From positions 1 to 12,060 of the forward strand of contig JBAYMJ010000030.1 in NCBI GenBank assembly GCA_041663565.1: a DNA stretch of 12,060 bases. Direction: 5' to 3'. The number at the start of each line of letters is the position of its first letter. The stretch's first letter is position 1. The translations under genes and the position numbers were made by a program. The notes beneath the pieces were generated by a model. It was not told the origin of the DNA. It saw nothing but the letters and a program-made list of their open reading frames with translations, and ran no database searches. Source of the DNA: CAINOH01 sp041663565. GTDB lineage: Archaea > Micrarchaeota > Micrarchaeia > Norongarragalinales > CAINOH01. Below, in pieces: positions 5,823-11,651 of the stretch.

Positions 5823-6431
5823 ATGGGCTCTAAGAAACGACTACGCAAACTTTACGAGCGCCCGATGCGCCTGTGGGACAAGGACCGCATCGAGACCGAG
5901 ACCAAGCTCAAGGACGAGTATGGCCTAAAGAACTCGCACGAGCTGTGGAGAATGCAGACCATCCTCCGCAAGATTCGCCGCGAGGCACGAAGGCTGCTCT
6001 CATCCAAGGGAGCCGACCCCGAGGCACGCGCAGCGCGCCTCATCAAGCGGGTGAAGACGTTCCTCATCAAGAAGCCCGAAGTCACGCTCGACGACATCCT
6101 TTCGCTCCAGACTCGCGACATCCTCGAGCGCAGGCTCGAGACCATAGTTGTTCGCAAGCGCATGGCAAAGACCGCCAAGATGGCAAGGCAGTACATCACC
6201 CACGGGCACGTCTCAATAGAGCACCAGGTGGTAAGCGCGCCGTCCTACCTCGTGAACTTCGAGGAGGAGCACCAGGTCAACTGGAACGGCAAGGCCCTCT
6301 TCGCATCGGCGGCACCCGCTGCCGAGAAGGTTGCGGAGAAACCGGCCGAGAAGGCAGCGGCAAAGCCGGCAGTGCAGGCAAAAGTCGAGGCACCGACCGT
6401 TGAAGAGAAGGCGGCGGCACAACAGGGTTGA
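5823..6431 (+). CDS. rps4: Small ribosomal subunit protein uS4
   Basis: 202 residues; a primary 16S rRNA-binding assembly protein. It begins M-G-S-K-K-R-L-R-K-L-Y-E-R-P, the archaeal S4 start, so the ATG at 5823 is preferred over an upstream GTG at 5814 that overlaps the rps13 stop; GTGA lies five bases before the ATG. The S4 RNA-binding domain spans about 103-165 (R-R-L-E-T-I-V-V-R-K-R-M-A ... A-R-Q-Y-I-T-H-G-H-V-S-I). From about residue 161 a tail of some 40 residues rich in Ala, Glu, Lys and Pro is added (E-K-P-A-E-K-A-A-A-K-P-A), not typical of archaeal S4. Followed by rps11 after five bases. Confidence 0.97.
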   Translation: MGSKKRLRKLYERPMRLWDKDRIETETKLKDEYGLKNSHELWRMQTILRKIRREARRLLSSKGADPEARAARLIKRVKTFLIKKPEVTLDDILSLQTRDILERRLETIVVRKRMAKTAKMARQYITHGHVSIEHQVVSAPSYLVNFEEEHQVNWNGKALFASAAPAAEKVAEKPAEKAAAKPAVQAKVEAPTVEEKAAAQQG

Positions 6432-6436
6432 TTGAC

Positions 6437-7066
6437 ATGACTACTGACACTACTGCACCAAAGACCGAAAAGCGCGCCCACCCGAGGCACACCGTCCACG
6501 TGGGTTCGGCGAACACGCTTGCAAGCGCAGCCAACGTCGAGCTGCCCAAGCCCGCGCCAGTTGTGGCCAAGCCCGCAGAGGCGGCACCGGCAGCAGCGCC
6601 CGCTGAGGGCCACCAGCAGCAGAGGCCGTTCGGACGCCCAGGCTTTTCAAGGCCCGGGTTCGTACGCCAGCCGCTCCCGCCGGACGCAAAGTGGGGAATC
6701 GCGCACATCTACTCATCCAAGAACGACACCATCATCACCATAACCGACCTTTCGGGCGCTGAGACAATCGCCATCGGAAGCGGCGGGATGGTAGTCAAGA
6801 ACGACCGCGAAGAGGGCGGCCCCTACGCTGCGATGCAGGCGGCAATACGCGCCGCTGACAAGGCAAAGGAGCGCGGCCTGCTTGCGATACACGTGCGCGT
6901 GCGCGCGCCAGGCGGCCACGGGAGCAAGACTCCCGGTTCAGGCGCACAGGCGGCAATCAGGGCACTCTCCCGTTCAGGCCTGAAGATAGGCAAGATAGAG
7001 GACGTCACTCCACTGCCGACCGACACCACCAAGAGGCCGGGCGGGAAGAGAGGACGCAGGGTATAG
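6437..7066 (+). CDS. rps11: Small ribosomal subunit protein uS11 with long N-terminal extension
   Basis: 209 residues; the 30S platform protein. The conserved domain begins at about residue 85 with K-W-G-I-A-H-I-Y-S-S and continues T-I-I-T-I-T-D-L-S-G-A-E-T, G-G-M-V-V-K, P-Y-A-A-M-Q-A-A and a C-terminus T-K-R-P-G-G-K-R-G-R-R-V. Archaeal S11 is usually near 130 residues, so the first 84 are an added low-complexity tail rich in Ala, Pro and later Gly/Arg/Phe (R-P-F-G-R-P-G-F-S-R-P-G-F). The ATG at 6437 is used; TTG at 6428 would overlap the rps4 stop. The ribosome binding site is weak, which suggests translational coupling to rps4. Confidence 0.96.
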   Translation: MTTDTTAPKTEKRAHPRHTVHVGSANTLASAANVELPKPAPVVAKPAEAAPAAAPAEGHQQQRPFGRPGFSRPGFVRQPLPPDAKWGIAHIYSSKNDTIITITDLSGAETIAIGSGGMVVKNDREEGGPYAAMQAAIRAADKAKERGLLAIHVRVRAPGGHGSKTPGSGAQAAIRALSRSGLKIGKIEDVTPLPTDTTKRPGGKRGRRV

Positions 7067-7085
7067 TCAGCTGGAGTTGAGATGC

Positions 7086-7823
7086 ATGCAAATCACTTCG
7101 CTTGAAAGCACGCCCACAAAGGCGTCATTTCTCATTACGAAGGCTGGAGCTGACGGCACTGCCATGATGAACGCGGTAAGACGCGCAATCATCTCCCAGC
7201 TCGAGGCGTTCGCAATCGAGGACGTCACCGTCTATGAGAACAACTCCGCGCTCTTCAACGAGTACATCGCCCACCGCCTCGGGCTCATCCCCCTCTCGTA
7301 CGAGGAGAGCATGGCACCGGACGCCCAGGTCGAGTTCTCGCTGATGGCCGAAGGCCCCTGCACGGTCTATTCACGCGACCTGAAGACCGCTGACGAGAAA
7401 GTCCGCGTCTTCGCACAGAACATACCCATCGCAGTCCTTGGCCTTGACCAGAAATTGAGGCTCGAGGCCGTTGCTGTTCTTGGCACTTCCAAGACGCACG
7501 CGAAGTTCCAGAGCGCGCACGCATCTTTTGCGCAGCTTGTGCAGCTCACCGCTGCAAAGAAGGTCTCAGACGACGACATCGTCCAGACCTACCCGGAGAC
7601 CAAGGAAAAGCCCGAGGAGTTCGCGAAGAAGCACCCCGAGATGTGCGACTACAACCTCGAGCACGTCCAGATAGGAAGCGACGTGTACAAGGTGGACTGC
7701 AAGGAAGACGAGTTTCTCTTCTACGTCGAGTCGTACAACAACATTCCCGCTGCAAAGCAGTTCGAGCGCGCAGTAGAGCTTGTCAAGTCAAAGCTGACCG
7801 AGCTTTCAAAGGAAATGAAATGA
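7086..7823 (+). CDS. rpoD: DNA-directed RNA polymerase subunit Rpo3 (subunit D)
   Basis: 245 residues; alpha-like subunit that dimerises with Rpo11 and nucleates assembly of archaeal RNA polymerase. Recognised from A-M-M-N-A-V-R-R-A-I-I-S near residue 20-31, F-A-I-E-D-V-T-V-Y-E-N-N-S-A, F-N-E-Y-I-A-H-R-L-G-L-I-P-L (the alpha-motif), then G-P-C-T-V-Y-S-R-D-L. Residues C-D-Y-N-L-E-H and V-D-C-K-E-D are the remaining cysteine positions, too few and wrongly spaced for the [4Fe-4S] or double-cluster domain some archaeal Rpo3 carry. The ATG at 7086 has GGAG nine bases before it; a TTG at 7077 is a less likely start. Cotranscribed with rps11 (20 bases apart). Confidence 0.96.
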   Translation: MQITSLESTPTKASFLITKAGADGTAMMNAVRRAIISQLEAFAIEDVTVYENNSALFNEYIAHRLGLIPLSYEESMAPDAQVEFSLMAEGPCTVYSRDLKTADEKVRVFAQNIPIAVLGLDQKLRLEAVAVLGTSKTHAKFQSAHASFAQLVQLTAAKKVSDDDIVQTYPETKEKPEEFAKKHPEMCDYNLEHVQIGSDVYKVDCKEDEFLFYVESYNNIPAAKQFERAVELVKSKLTELSKEMK

Positions 7824-8065
7824 AGATTAAAGTGACGCCGAACGCCAAGCGTGACGAGGTTTTTCTTCGCGACGGGGTTGTTTGCGTCAAGGTTTCAGTG
7901 CCTGCCGAAGGCGGCAAGGCAAACAAGAGGGCAGCGCAAGTGCTTGAAAAGGCGCTTGGGTGCAAAGTCACGATAGTGTCCGGCCAAAAAAGCCGGGAAA
8001 AGGAAATCCAGTTCGAAGGAAGCGATTCTTTCGCGCTGGAAAAAATAAAGTGTTTGGAGAAATAG
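7820..8065 (+). CDS. DUF167 / YggU (UPF0235) family protein
   Basis: 81 residues, about the usual size of this family. It starts M-K-I-K-V-T-P-N-A-K-R-D-E-V and contains the family signature V-S-V-P-A-E-G-G-K-A-N-K-R-A (a conserved G-K-A-N) and a closing V-S-G-Q-K-S-R-E-K-E-I. The family is widespread but of uncertain role; it folds as a small alpha/beta domain. The start overlaps the rpo3 stop as ATGA, so translation is probably coupled. It is not a standard member of the archaeal rpo3/L18e segment as I know it. The tRNA-Leu gene begins 11 bases after the stop. Confidence 0.9.
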   Translation: MKIKVTPNAKRDEVFLRDGVVCVKVSVPAEGGKANKRAAQVLEKALGCKVTIVSGQKSREKEIQFEGSDSFALEKIKCLEK

Positions 8066-8100
8066 GTGATTTCAAAGCAGGGGTGGCAGAGCCTGGTCAA

Positions 8101-8203
8101 TAAAACCATTTGCTCGAGAATCGGTGAACGGCATTTATCCTCAACCGCGCCTTCGGGTGCGGCACAAGATGGCCGCAAGGTTTTTGGGTATTGTTTTGGC
8201 CAA
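8101..8203 (+). other. tRNA-Leu intron 1, D-loop position 21/22, 103 nt
   Basis: The central helix GGTC (8095-8098) pairs with GGCC (8198-8201), with bulges AAT (8099-8101) and AAA (8202-8204). The inner helix AAAAC (8102-8106) pairs with GTTTT (8193-8197). Inside is a seven-pair hairpin closed by a TTCG loop (8145-8151 with 8156-8162). The cut after the second base of each bulge restores a normal D-loop. No open reading frame is seen in it. Confidence 0.88.
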
Positions 8204-8249
8204 ATGCGCAAGATTGAGGTTCTTGTCTCTTAGGAGTGCCTGGGTTCAA

Positions 8250-8285
8250 AAAACTAGAGGGCGTTCCGCCCTCCTGTTTGGACAA
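8250..8285 (+). other. tRNA-Leu intron 2, T-loop position 59/60, 36 nt
   Basis: GTTC (8244-8247) pairs with GGAC (8280-8283), with bulges AAA (8248-8250) and AAA (8284-8286). The inner helix AAAC (8251-8254) pairs with GTTT (8276-8279), capped by the strong hairpin GAGGGC/GCCCTC (8257-8262 with 8268-8273). A-runs at both borders allow a one-base shift without changing the product, the T-loop TTCAAAT. Confidence 0.87.
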
Positions 8286-8322
8286 ATCCCAGCCCCTGCA
8301 TTTTTCTTACGGTGATTGATTT

Positions 8323-8682
8323 ATGATAAGCGGCCCTGATAACCCGGTTATGCAGCAACTCGTGGTTGCATTCAGAAAACAGTTCAAGACCTCCAAGAAG
8401 CAGGTCTGGCAGCGCCTCGCCGAGCTTCTGCTCAAGCCCTCGCGCAAGAAGGAGGGTGTGAATTTGACCAAGCTCTCCAAGTACGCATCAGAAGGCGACA
8501 ACGTTGCCATCCCCGCAAAGGTGCTCTCGCTTGGGACTTTGACCAAGAAGGTCAACGTGTACGCGCTCTCCTACTCCGCAGCCGCAAGGGCGAAGATTGA
8601 GAAGGCAGGCGGAAAGGCGCTTCCCTTGATGGACCTGATAAAGTCCAAGGTCGAGCCGGCCAAGGTCAAGATTATCATCTAG
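8323..8682 (+). CDS. rpl18e: Large ribosomal subunit protein eL18 (L18e)
   Basis: 119 residues, the usual archaeal length. It resembles the L15/L18e fold and binds 23S rRNA. Family features: N-terminal S-G-P-D-N-P-V, W-Q-R-L-A-E-L-L-L-K-P-S-R, V-N-L-T-K-L-S-K-Y, then V-A-I-P-A-K-V-L-S-L-G-T-L-T-K-K-V-N-V-Y-A-L-S-Y-S, and the closing M-D-L-I-K. ATG 8323 is preceded by GGTGAT eight bases upstream. It starts 22 bases after tRNA-Leu and is followed by rpl13 within about 40 bases, the common archaeal L18e-L13-S9-Rpo10 order. Confidence 0.97.
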   Translation: MISGPDNPVMQQLVVAFRKQFKTSKKQVWQRLAELLLKPSRKKEGVNLTKLSKYASEGDNVAIPAKVLSLGTLTKKVNVYALSYSAAARAKIEKAGGKALPLMDLIKSKVEPAKVKIII

Positions 8683-8719
8683 GAACAGGAAAGATACTTA
8701 TCAAACAGGTGCATTGAAT

Positions 8720-9160
8720 TTGAAACAGGAAAAGAAATCCGCAAAGCCCGCCGCGCTCGTAATCGACGCGACCGGGGCGCCAGTCGGGCGCCTTGCAGCC
8801 CGCGTTGCAAAGCAGGTCCTCTACGGCGCTACAATTGACATCGTCAACATCGACTTGTGCGTCATCACCGGCAACCCGGAAAAGATTGTCGCAAAGTACG
8901 CAGGCAGGCGCCACATGACGCAGAAGGCCAACCCCGAGCACGCGGCAAAGTGGCCGCGCCGGCCGGACTACCTGTTCAAGGTCATACTTCGTGGAATGCT
9001 TCCCAAGCGCACCTCGCGCTCGCAGGAGGCACTCTCGCGCACAATGGCGCACATCGGAGTTCCTGAGAAATTCGCAGGAAAGGCCGAAAAATTCGTTAAG
9101 GAGCCGTCGGAAGGCATCACGTTGATTGCAGTCTGCCGCGCACTCGGGTGGAACAAATGA
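8720..9160 (+). CDS. rpl13: Large ribosomal subunit protein uL13
   Basis: 146 residues; an early-binding 50S assembly protein. Core motifs: A-L-V-I-D-A-T-G-A-P-V-G-R-L-A-A-R-V-A-K, then I-V-N-I-D-L-C-V-I-T-G-N, the R-R-P-D-Y-L-F-K-V-I-L-R-G-M-L-P-K segment with the conserved R-G-M-L, and a C-terminal G-W-N-K. No ATG is available: TTG at 8720 is chosen because GGTG (8708-8711) is eight bases upstream, matching the spacing of the neighbouring genes; TTG at 8714 is only two bases from it. Its stop overlaps the rps9 ATG. Confidence 0.95.
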   Translation: MKQEKKSAKPAALVIDATGAPVGRLAARVAKQVLYGATIDIVNIDLCVITGNPEKIVAKYAGRRHMTQKANPEHAAKWPRRPDYLFKVILRGMLPKRTSRSQEALSRTMAHIGVPEKFAGKAEKFVKEPSEGITLIAVCRALGWNK

Positions 9161-9600
9161 GTTCGGACAATCTTACCAAGAAAAAGCACGGCAAGCCCAA
9201 GAAGGCTGCCCTGCCCAATGCACGCGGAAAGCGCAAGGAGTCAATCGCACGCGCAGTCGTGACTCCCGGAACCGGCAACGTGTTCATCAACAAGGCGCAC
9301 GTTTCGACCATCACCAACGCGCAGCTGCGCATGGTAATCCTCGAGCCGCTTGACTACTATCCTGCACGCAACACCATCGACATCCGCGTCTCCGTCCTCG
9401 GAGGCGGCACCGGCGGCCAGGCGCAGGCAGTGCGCACCGCGATTGCGCGCGCAATCTTGGAATACGCCAAGGACGACGCGCTCCGCGCAACCATGCTCAA
9501 GGCAGACCGCTCGCTTCTTGTTGAAGATTCGAGGCGCGTTGAGCCCAAGAAGTTCAAGGGACCGAAAGCCCGCGCAAGGTTTACCAAGTCATACAGGTGA
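9157..9600 (+). CDS. rps9: Small ribosomal subunit protein uS9
   Basis: 147 residues; its C-terminal tail reaches the P-site tRNA. Conserved R-G-K-R-K-E-S-I-A-R-A-V-V-T-P-G-T-G-N-V, then G-G-G-T-G-G-Q-A-Q-A-V-R-T-A-I-A-R-A, and the C-terminal K-A-R-A-R-F-T-K-S-Y-R with the invariant terminal S-Y-R. The first 28 residues are a lysine-rich tail (K-K-K-H-G-K-P-K-K-A-A). The ATG at 9157 overlaps the rpl13 stop as ATGA, so coupled translation is expected; the in-frame upstream start at 9148 lies inside rpl13 and is less likely. Confidence 0.97.
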   Translation: MSSDNLTKKKHGKPKKAALPNARGKRKESIARAVVTPGTGNVFINKAHVSTITNAQLRMVILEPLDYYPARNTIDIRVSVLGGGTGGQAQAVRTAIARAILEYAKDDALRATMLKADRSLLVEDSRRVEPKKFKGPKARARFTKSYR

Positions 9601-9606
9601 GTTGAG

Positions 9607-9804
9607 ATGCTAGTACCAGTACGCTGCTTCACATGCGGAAAGCCCATCTCCGACCTGCAGGACGAATACACCTCGCGCGTCGAGAAGGGCGAGGACGCGG
9701 CCAAGGTCCTGAACGAGCTTGGCGTGACCCGCTACTGCTGCCGCAGGATGCTCCTGTCACAGCGGCCCCTGATGGACGAGATACTGCCCTACCCGCGCTT
9801 CTAG
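9607..9804 (+). CDS. rpoN: DNA-directed RNA polymerase subunit Rpo10 (subunit N)
   Basis: 65 residues, the normal length. A small zinc-binding subunit that joins Rpo3, Rpo11 and Rpo12 in the polymerase assembly platform. Zinc ligands are Cys7 and Cys10 (R-C-F-T-C-G-K) and the atypical adjacent pair Cys44-Cys45 (Y-C-C-R-R-M), all present. The ATG at 9607 is six bases after the rps9 stop, as is usual for archaea. It is the last recognised gene of the operon; rpoK and other usual followers are not found downstream in this window. Confidence 0.97.
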   Translation: MLVPVRCFTCGKPISDLQDEYTSRVEKGEDAAKVLNELGVTRYCCRRMLLSQRPLMDEILPYPRF

Positions 9805-9837
9805 GCCTTCTGGCTTTGGATGCTTTTGGGTTTTGGG

Positions 9838-9955
9838 AGAAACAGGTTTCTTTCCTTCCCGGCTTTTTCTTTTTTCTTTCATTTTCTATTTCTTGTTTTC
9901 TTTCCAGCTGTTTTTTCTATCTCCTAATTTCCATCTTTTTCTTTATAGCCTGAGC
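9838..9955 (+). terminator. Pyrimidine-rich T tract, operon terminator region
   Basis: After rpo10 follow roughly 100 bases strongly dominated by T and C, with repeated T4 to T6 runs. This is the expected form of an archaeal (intrinsic oligo-T) terminator for the ribosomal operon. The skew is much longer than needed for termination. Confidence 0.6.
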
Positions 9956-9965
9956 CCCTTGTTCA

Positions 9966-9975
9966 GGTTAAAAAC
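9966..9975 (+). promoter_or_regulatory. TATA-like box of a leaderless gene
   Basis: GGTTAAAAAC is centred about 27 bases before the ATG at 9998, and no ribosome binding site lies between them. That spacing suggests transcription starts at or near the start codon (leaderless mRNA). Confidence 0.5.
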
Positions 9976-9997
9976 ATTCCCTACTCCAATTTTTCTG

Positions 9998-10525
9998 ATG
10001 AACTCCGACGGGCGGCTTTCACAGGACGAGCTCCGCGACAGCGCAATCCGCGCCTACAATCGCAACATCGCCAAGACCCGCGAGGACGCCGAGATAAGCC
10101 AGCTGAACATCCCGCTGTCAAGGGACCTGCTCAAGCGGCTCAGGAAGCACCCCTCCCCGTTCTCCTGCTACATCGACGTCATCAACGCAGTCGGAGAGGA
10201 AGGGTCGCAGGAGTTCGCGCCGCCTGAACTGCCCGAGGCCGATGCAGTCGAGCACGCCAACACCCTCTGGCGCCGCAAGCCGCAGGCGGAGCGCGACGAC
10301 ATAATCCACGACTTCGAAAAGAGGATACGCGACGAGGAGAAGGACCTGCCGGGAAAGGACGGCCGGGTGCGGCTGATGCTTGCGGGCAGGAGGGCGCTCG
10401 CGGAGCGCAAGCCTGAAAGCCGAAAGCCGGCCGAAGGCGCCCGCGCCCAGGAGCCTGCAAAACAATCCTCGCTTGCCGAGCGGTTCCTTGGCGCCACGTC
10501 GTTTTTAAGAAAGTTCAGGAAATGA
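9998..10525 (+). CDS. Unrecognised charged helical protein
   Basis: 175 residues, family not recognised. The N-terminal half is predicted helical (R-L-S-Q-D-E-L-R-D-S-A-I-R-A-Y-N-R-N-I), with the two cysteine-poor segments around I-P-L-S-R-D-L-L-K-R-L-R-K-H. The middle is acidic (E-E-G-S-Q-E-F-A-P-P-E-L-P-E) and the C-terminal 50 residues are an Arg/Lys/Ala-rich tail ending F-L-R-K-F-R-K. No signal peptide or membrane segment is present. The ATG at 9998 is chosen because the reading frame upstream passes through the T-rich non-coding tract and because of the TATA spacing. The next gene begins 24 bases after the stop. Confidence 0.78.
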   Translation: MNSDGRLSQDELRDSAIRAYNRNIAKTREDAEISQLNIPLSRDLLKRLRKHPSPFSCYIDVINAVGEEGSQEFAPPELPEADAVEHANTLWRRKPQAERDDIIHDFEKRIRDEEKDLPGKDGRVRLMLAGRRALAERKPESRKPAEGARAQEPAKQSSLAERFLGATSFLRKFRK

Positions 10526-10549
10526 TTTTTGCTCTTGGTGACTTCCCCT

Positions 10550-10969
10550 GTGCCCCGCGACGAAAACCTGACAGCAGAGCAGCACGAGCAGAAAAGGAGG
10601 GAGCGGCACGAGCTTTTCGTGGCCCACCAGCCCGTGATTGACTGCATATCGCCAGTGCTCAAGGCCGAAAGCTGGGACAAAGTTCCAAAGGACGTGCAGG
10701 AACGGCTCTACCCCGCGCTCAAGGCGCTTTCGCAGGAGCACCCCTTCATCCACCACAGCCAGCGCAAGTACTTCGACCGGACCATCTACGACTGCCTTTC
10801 AACGCTCAACCCCGAAACCTTCGAGCCGCTCGGGCCTGTGCAGAAGCACGCAGCAGTGACGCCCCACCTGCAGCGGCTTTTGGACCTGTTGGAGGCCTCC
10901 CGCACCCAGCACATCACAATGGCCGCATACCACGGGAAGCAGGTAGAGAACCTCCGCAACGCCCGGTAG
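10550..10969 (+). CDS. Unrecognised histidine-rich helical protein
   Basis: 139 residues, no family recognised. It starts P-R-D-E-N-L-T-A-E-Q-H-E-Q-K-R-R-E-R-H-E-L and is rich in His (fourteen or so), notably Q-E-H-P-F-I-H-H-S and a closing T-Q-H-I-T-M-A-A-Y-H-G-K. A-L-S-Q-E-H-P-F faintly resembles the A-L-x-E-x-H-F motif of the leftward operon, but the similarity is too short to claim kinship. The GTG at 10550 is preferred: GGTG (10537-10540) lies nine bases upstream, and the alternative TTG/GTG starts at 10529-10538 overlap this binding site. It forms an operon with the preceding gene. Confidence 0.75.
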   Translation: MPRDENLTAEQHEQKRRERHELFVAHQPVIDCISPVLKAESWDKVPKDVQERLYPALKALSQEHPFIHHSQRKYFDRTIYDCLSTLNPETFEPLGPVQKHAAVTPHLQRLLDLLEASRTQHITMAAYHGKQVENLRNAR

Positions 10970-11022
10970 GCTTGCTTTAGGAAAAAACCGGTGCCCCTGT
11001 TTTTCCCATTGCTAAAACCGCC

Positions 11023-11029
11023 TTATAAA
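11023..11029 (+). promoter_or_regulatory. TATA box upstream of the 11084 gene
   Basis: TTATAAA follows a purine/C stretch (AAAACCGCC) that fits a BRE. Expected start of transcription is near 11050, leaving a leader of about 30 bases with GAGG (11074-11077) six bases before the ATG. Confidence 0.65.
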
Positions 11030-11083
11030 CGGGGTTCCACTTTAAGTTGCTTTACCCGCAGTAGTTACCCTTAGAGGCAATCA

Positions 11084-11410
11084 ATGGAAACAGTTTCACC
11101 CTACCTAGGGGCACGTGTTGCAAAAGGCATACGAACAGGGATAACCACTACCGGGATGGCCATAACCAGGAGCAGGGCAGCGATAGCGCGCCTGATGGAA
11201 CAGAAGTTCGGCGGCTACGGCCTGAAAAGGGGCTTTTTCCGGTCCAACAAGCCGCCGGTAAACCTCGACGCCGCACTTGACAGCGAATACAAGCAGCTAA
11301 GCGCGGACGTCGAGGAGAAGAAAGAGGGCCTGACCGGCTTCACCGACCCGTCCGTCCACCAGAGGCCGGGCGCCGGCCCGCGGAAGGCATTTTCCCAGTG
11401 GCAAGAATAG
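11084..11410 (+). CDS. Unrecognised small basic protein
   Basis: 108 residues, family not recognised. The first 40 residues look like an amphipathic or weakly hydrophobic helix (V-A-K-G-I-R-T-G-I-T-T-T-G-M-A-I-T-R-S-R-A-A-I), followed by a Gly/Lys/Arg/Phe-rich stretch (G-G-Y-G-L-K-R-G-F-F-R). Next comes an acidic helical part (D-S-E-Y-K-Q-L-S-A-D-V-E-E-K-K-E) and a basic proline/glycine end. It has its own TATA box and GAGG ribosome binding site, so it is probably monocistronic. No membrane segment is certain. Confidence 0.75.
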   Translation: METVSPYLGARVAKGIRTGITTTGMAITRSRAAIARLMEQKFGGYGLKRGFFRSNKPPVNLDAALDSEYKQLSADVEEKKEGLTGFTDPSVHQRPGAGPRKAFSQWQE

Positions 11411-11431
11411 GCTATTTAGCCCTTTGCAGCC

Positions 11432-11484
11432 ATAATCTACTTTCCAATCCGAAAGGACCAATGGACTAAAGCCAGGTAGATTAT
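11432..11484 (+). repeat. Small stem-loop structure upstream of tRNA-Pro
   Basis: ATAATCTAC (11432-11440) is the exact complement of GTAGATTAT (11476-11484). Nested inside are CCA/TGG (11444-11446 with 11462-11464) and TCC-GAAA-GGA (11448-11457), a GNRA tetraloop. The three-stem arrangement suggests a small RNA or terminator hairpin; no T-run follows. Confidence 0.45.
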
Positions 11485-11499
11485 ATCCAACTTCTAGTT

Positions 11500-11572
11500 G
11501 GGGCTATGGGGTAGCCTGGCATCCTACTTGGCTGGGGGCCAAGTGACCTGAGTTCGAATCTCAGTAGCCCCA
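11500..11572 (+). tRNA. tRNA-Pro(GGG), no intron
   Basis: Acceptor GGGGCTA (11500-11506) pairs with TAGCCCC (11565-11571), discriminator A11572. The anticodon stem CTTGG (11527-11531) pairs with CCAAG (11539-11543) around loop CTGGGGG, anticodon GGG at 11534-11536 reading CCC/CCU. The T-arm CTGAG-TTCGAAT-CTCAG (11548-11564) is complete. 73 nt, uninterrupted, unlike the two class II tRNAs of this window. Confidence 0.95.
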
Positions 11573-11651
11573 TCTTCTTATCCATTTTCTTGCCTGCGTT
11601 TATCCTAAAAGTCGTCTGCATAGCTATACGCATCTGCGACAACGAGAACTA

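Larger units (their letters stand above)
8077..8300 (+). tRNA. tRNA-Leu(GAG) with two non-canonical introns (21/22 and 59/60)
   Basis: A class II tRNA. Acceptor GCAGGGG (8077-8083) pairs with CCCCTGC (8293-8299), discriminator A8300. The D-stem GCA (8086-8088) pairs with TGC (8205-8207) across a long insertion. The anticodon stem CAAGA (8209-8213) pairs with TCTTG (8221-8225) around loop TTGAGGT, anticodon GAG at 8216-8218, so no intron interrupts the anticodon loop. The variable arm has CTC/GAG around TTAG (8227-8236). T-stem CTGGG (8240-8244) pairs with CCCAG (8288-8292), again across an insertion. Removing both introns leaves 85 nt. It lies inside the operon, 11 bases after the DUF167 gene and 22 before rpl18e, so processing must cut it out of a messenger. 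Confidence 0.95.

Noticed and set aside
10550..10969. Membership of the histidine-rich protein in the leftward operon family
   Set aside because: Only a short A-L-x-x-E-H-x-F likeness; no D-P repeat and no wider alignment by eye.
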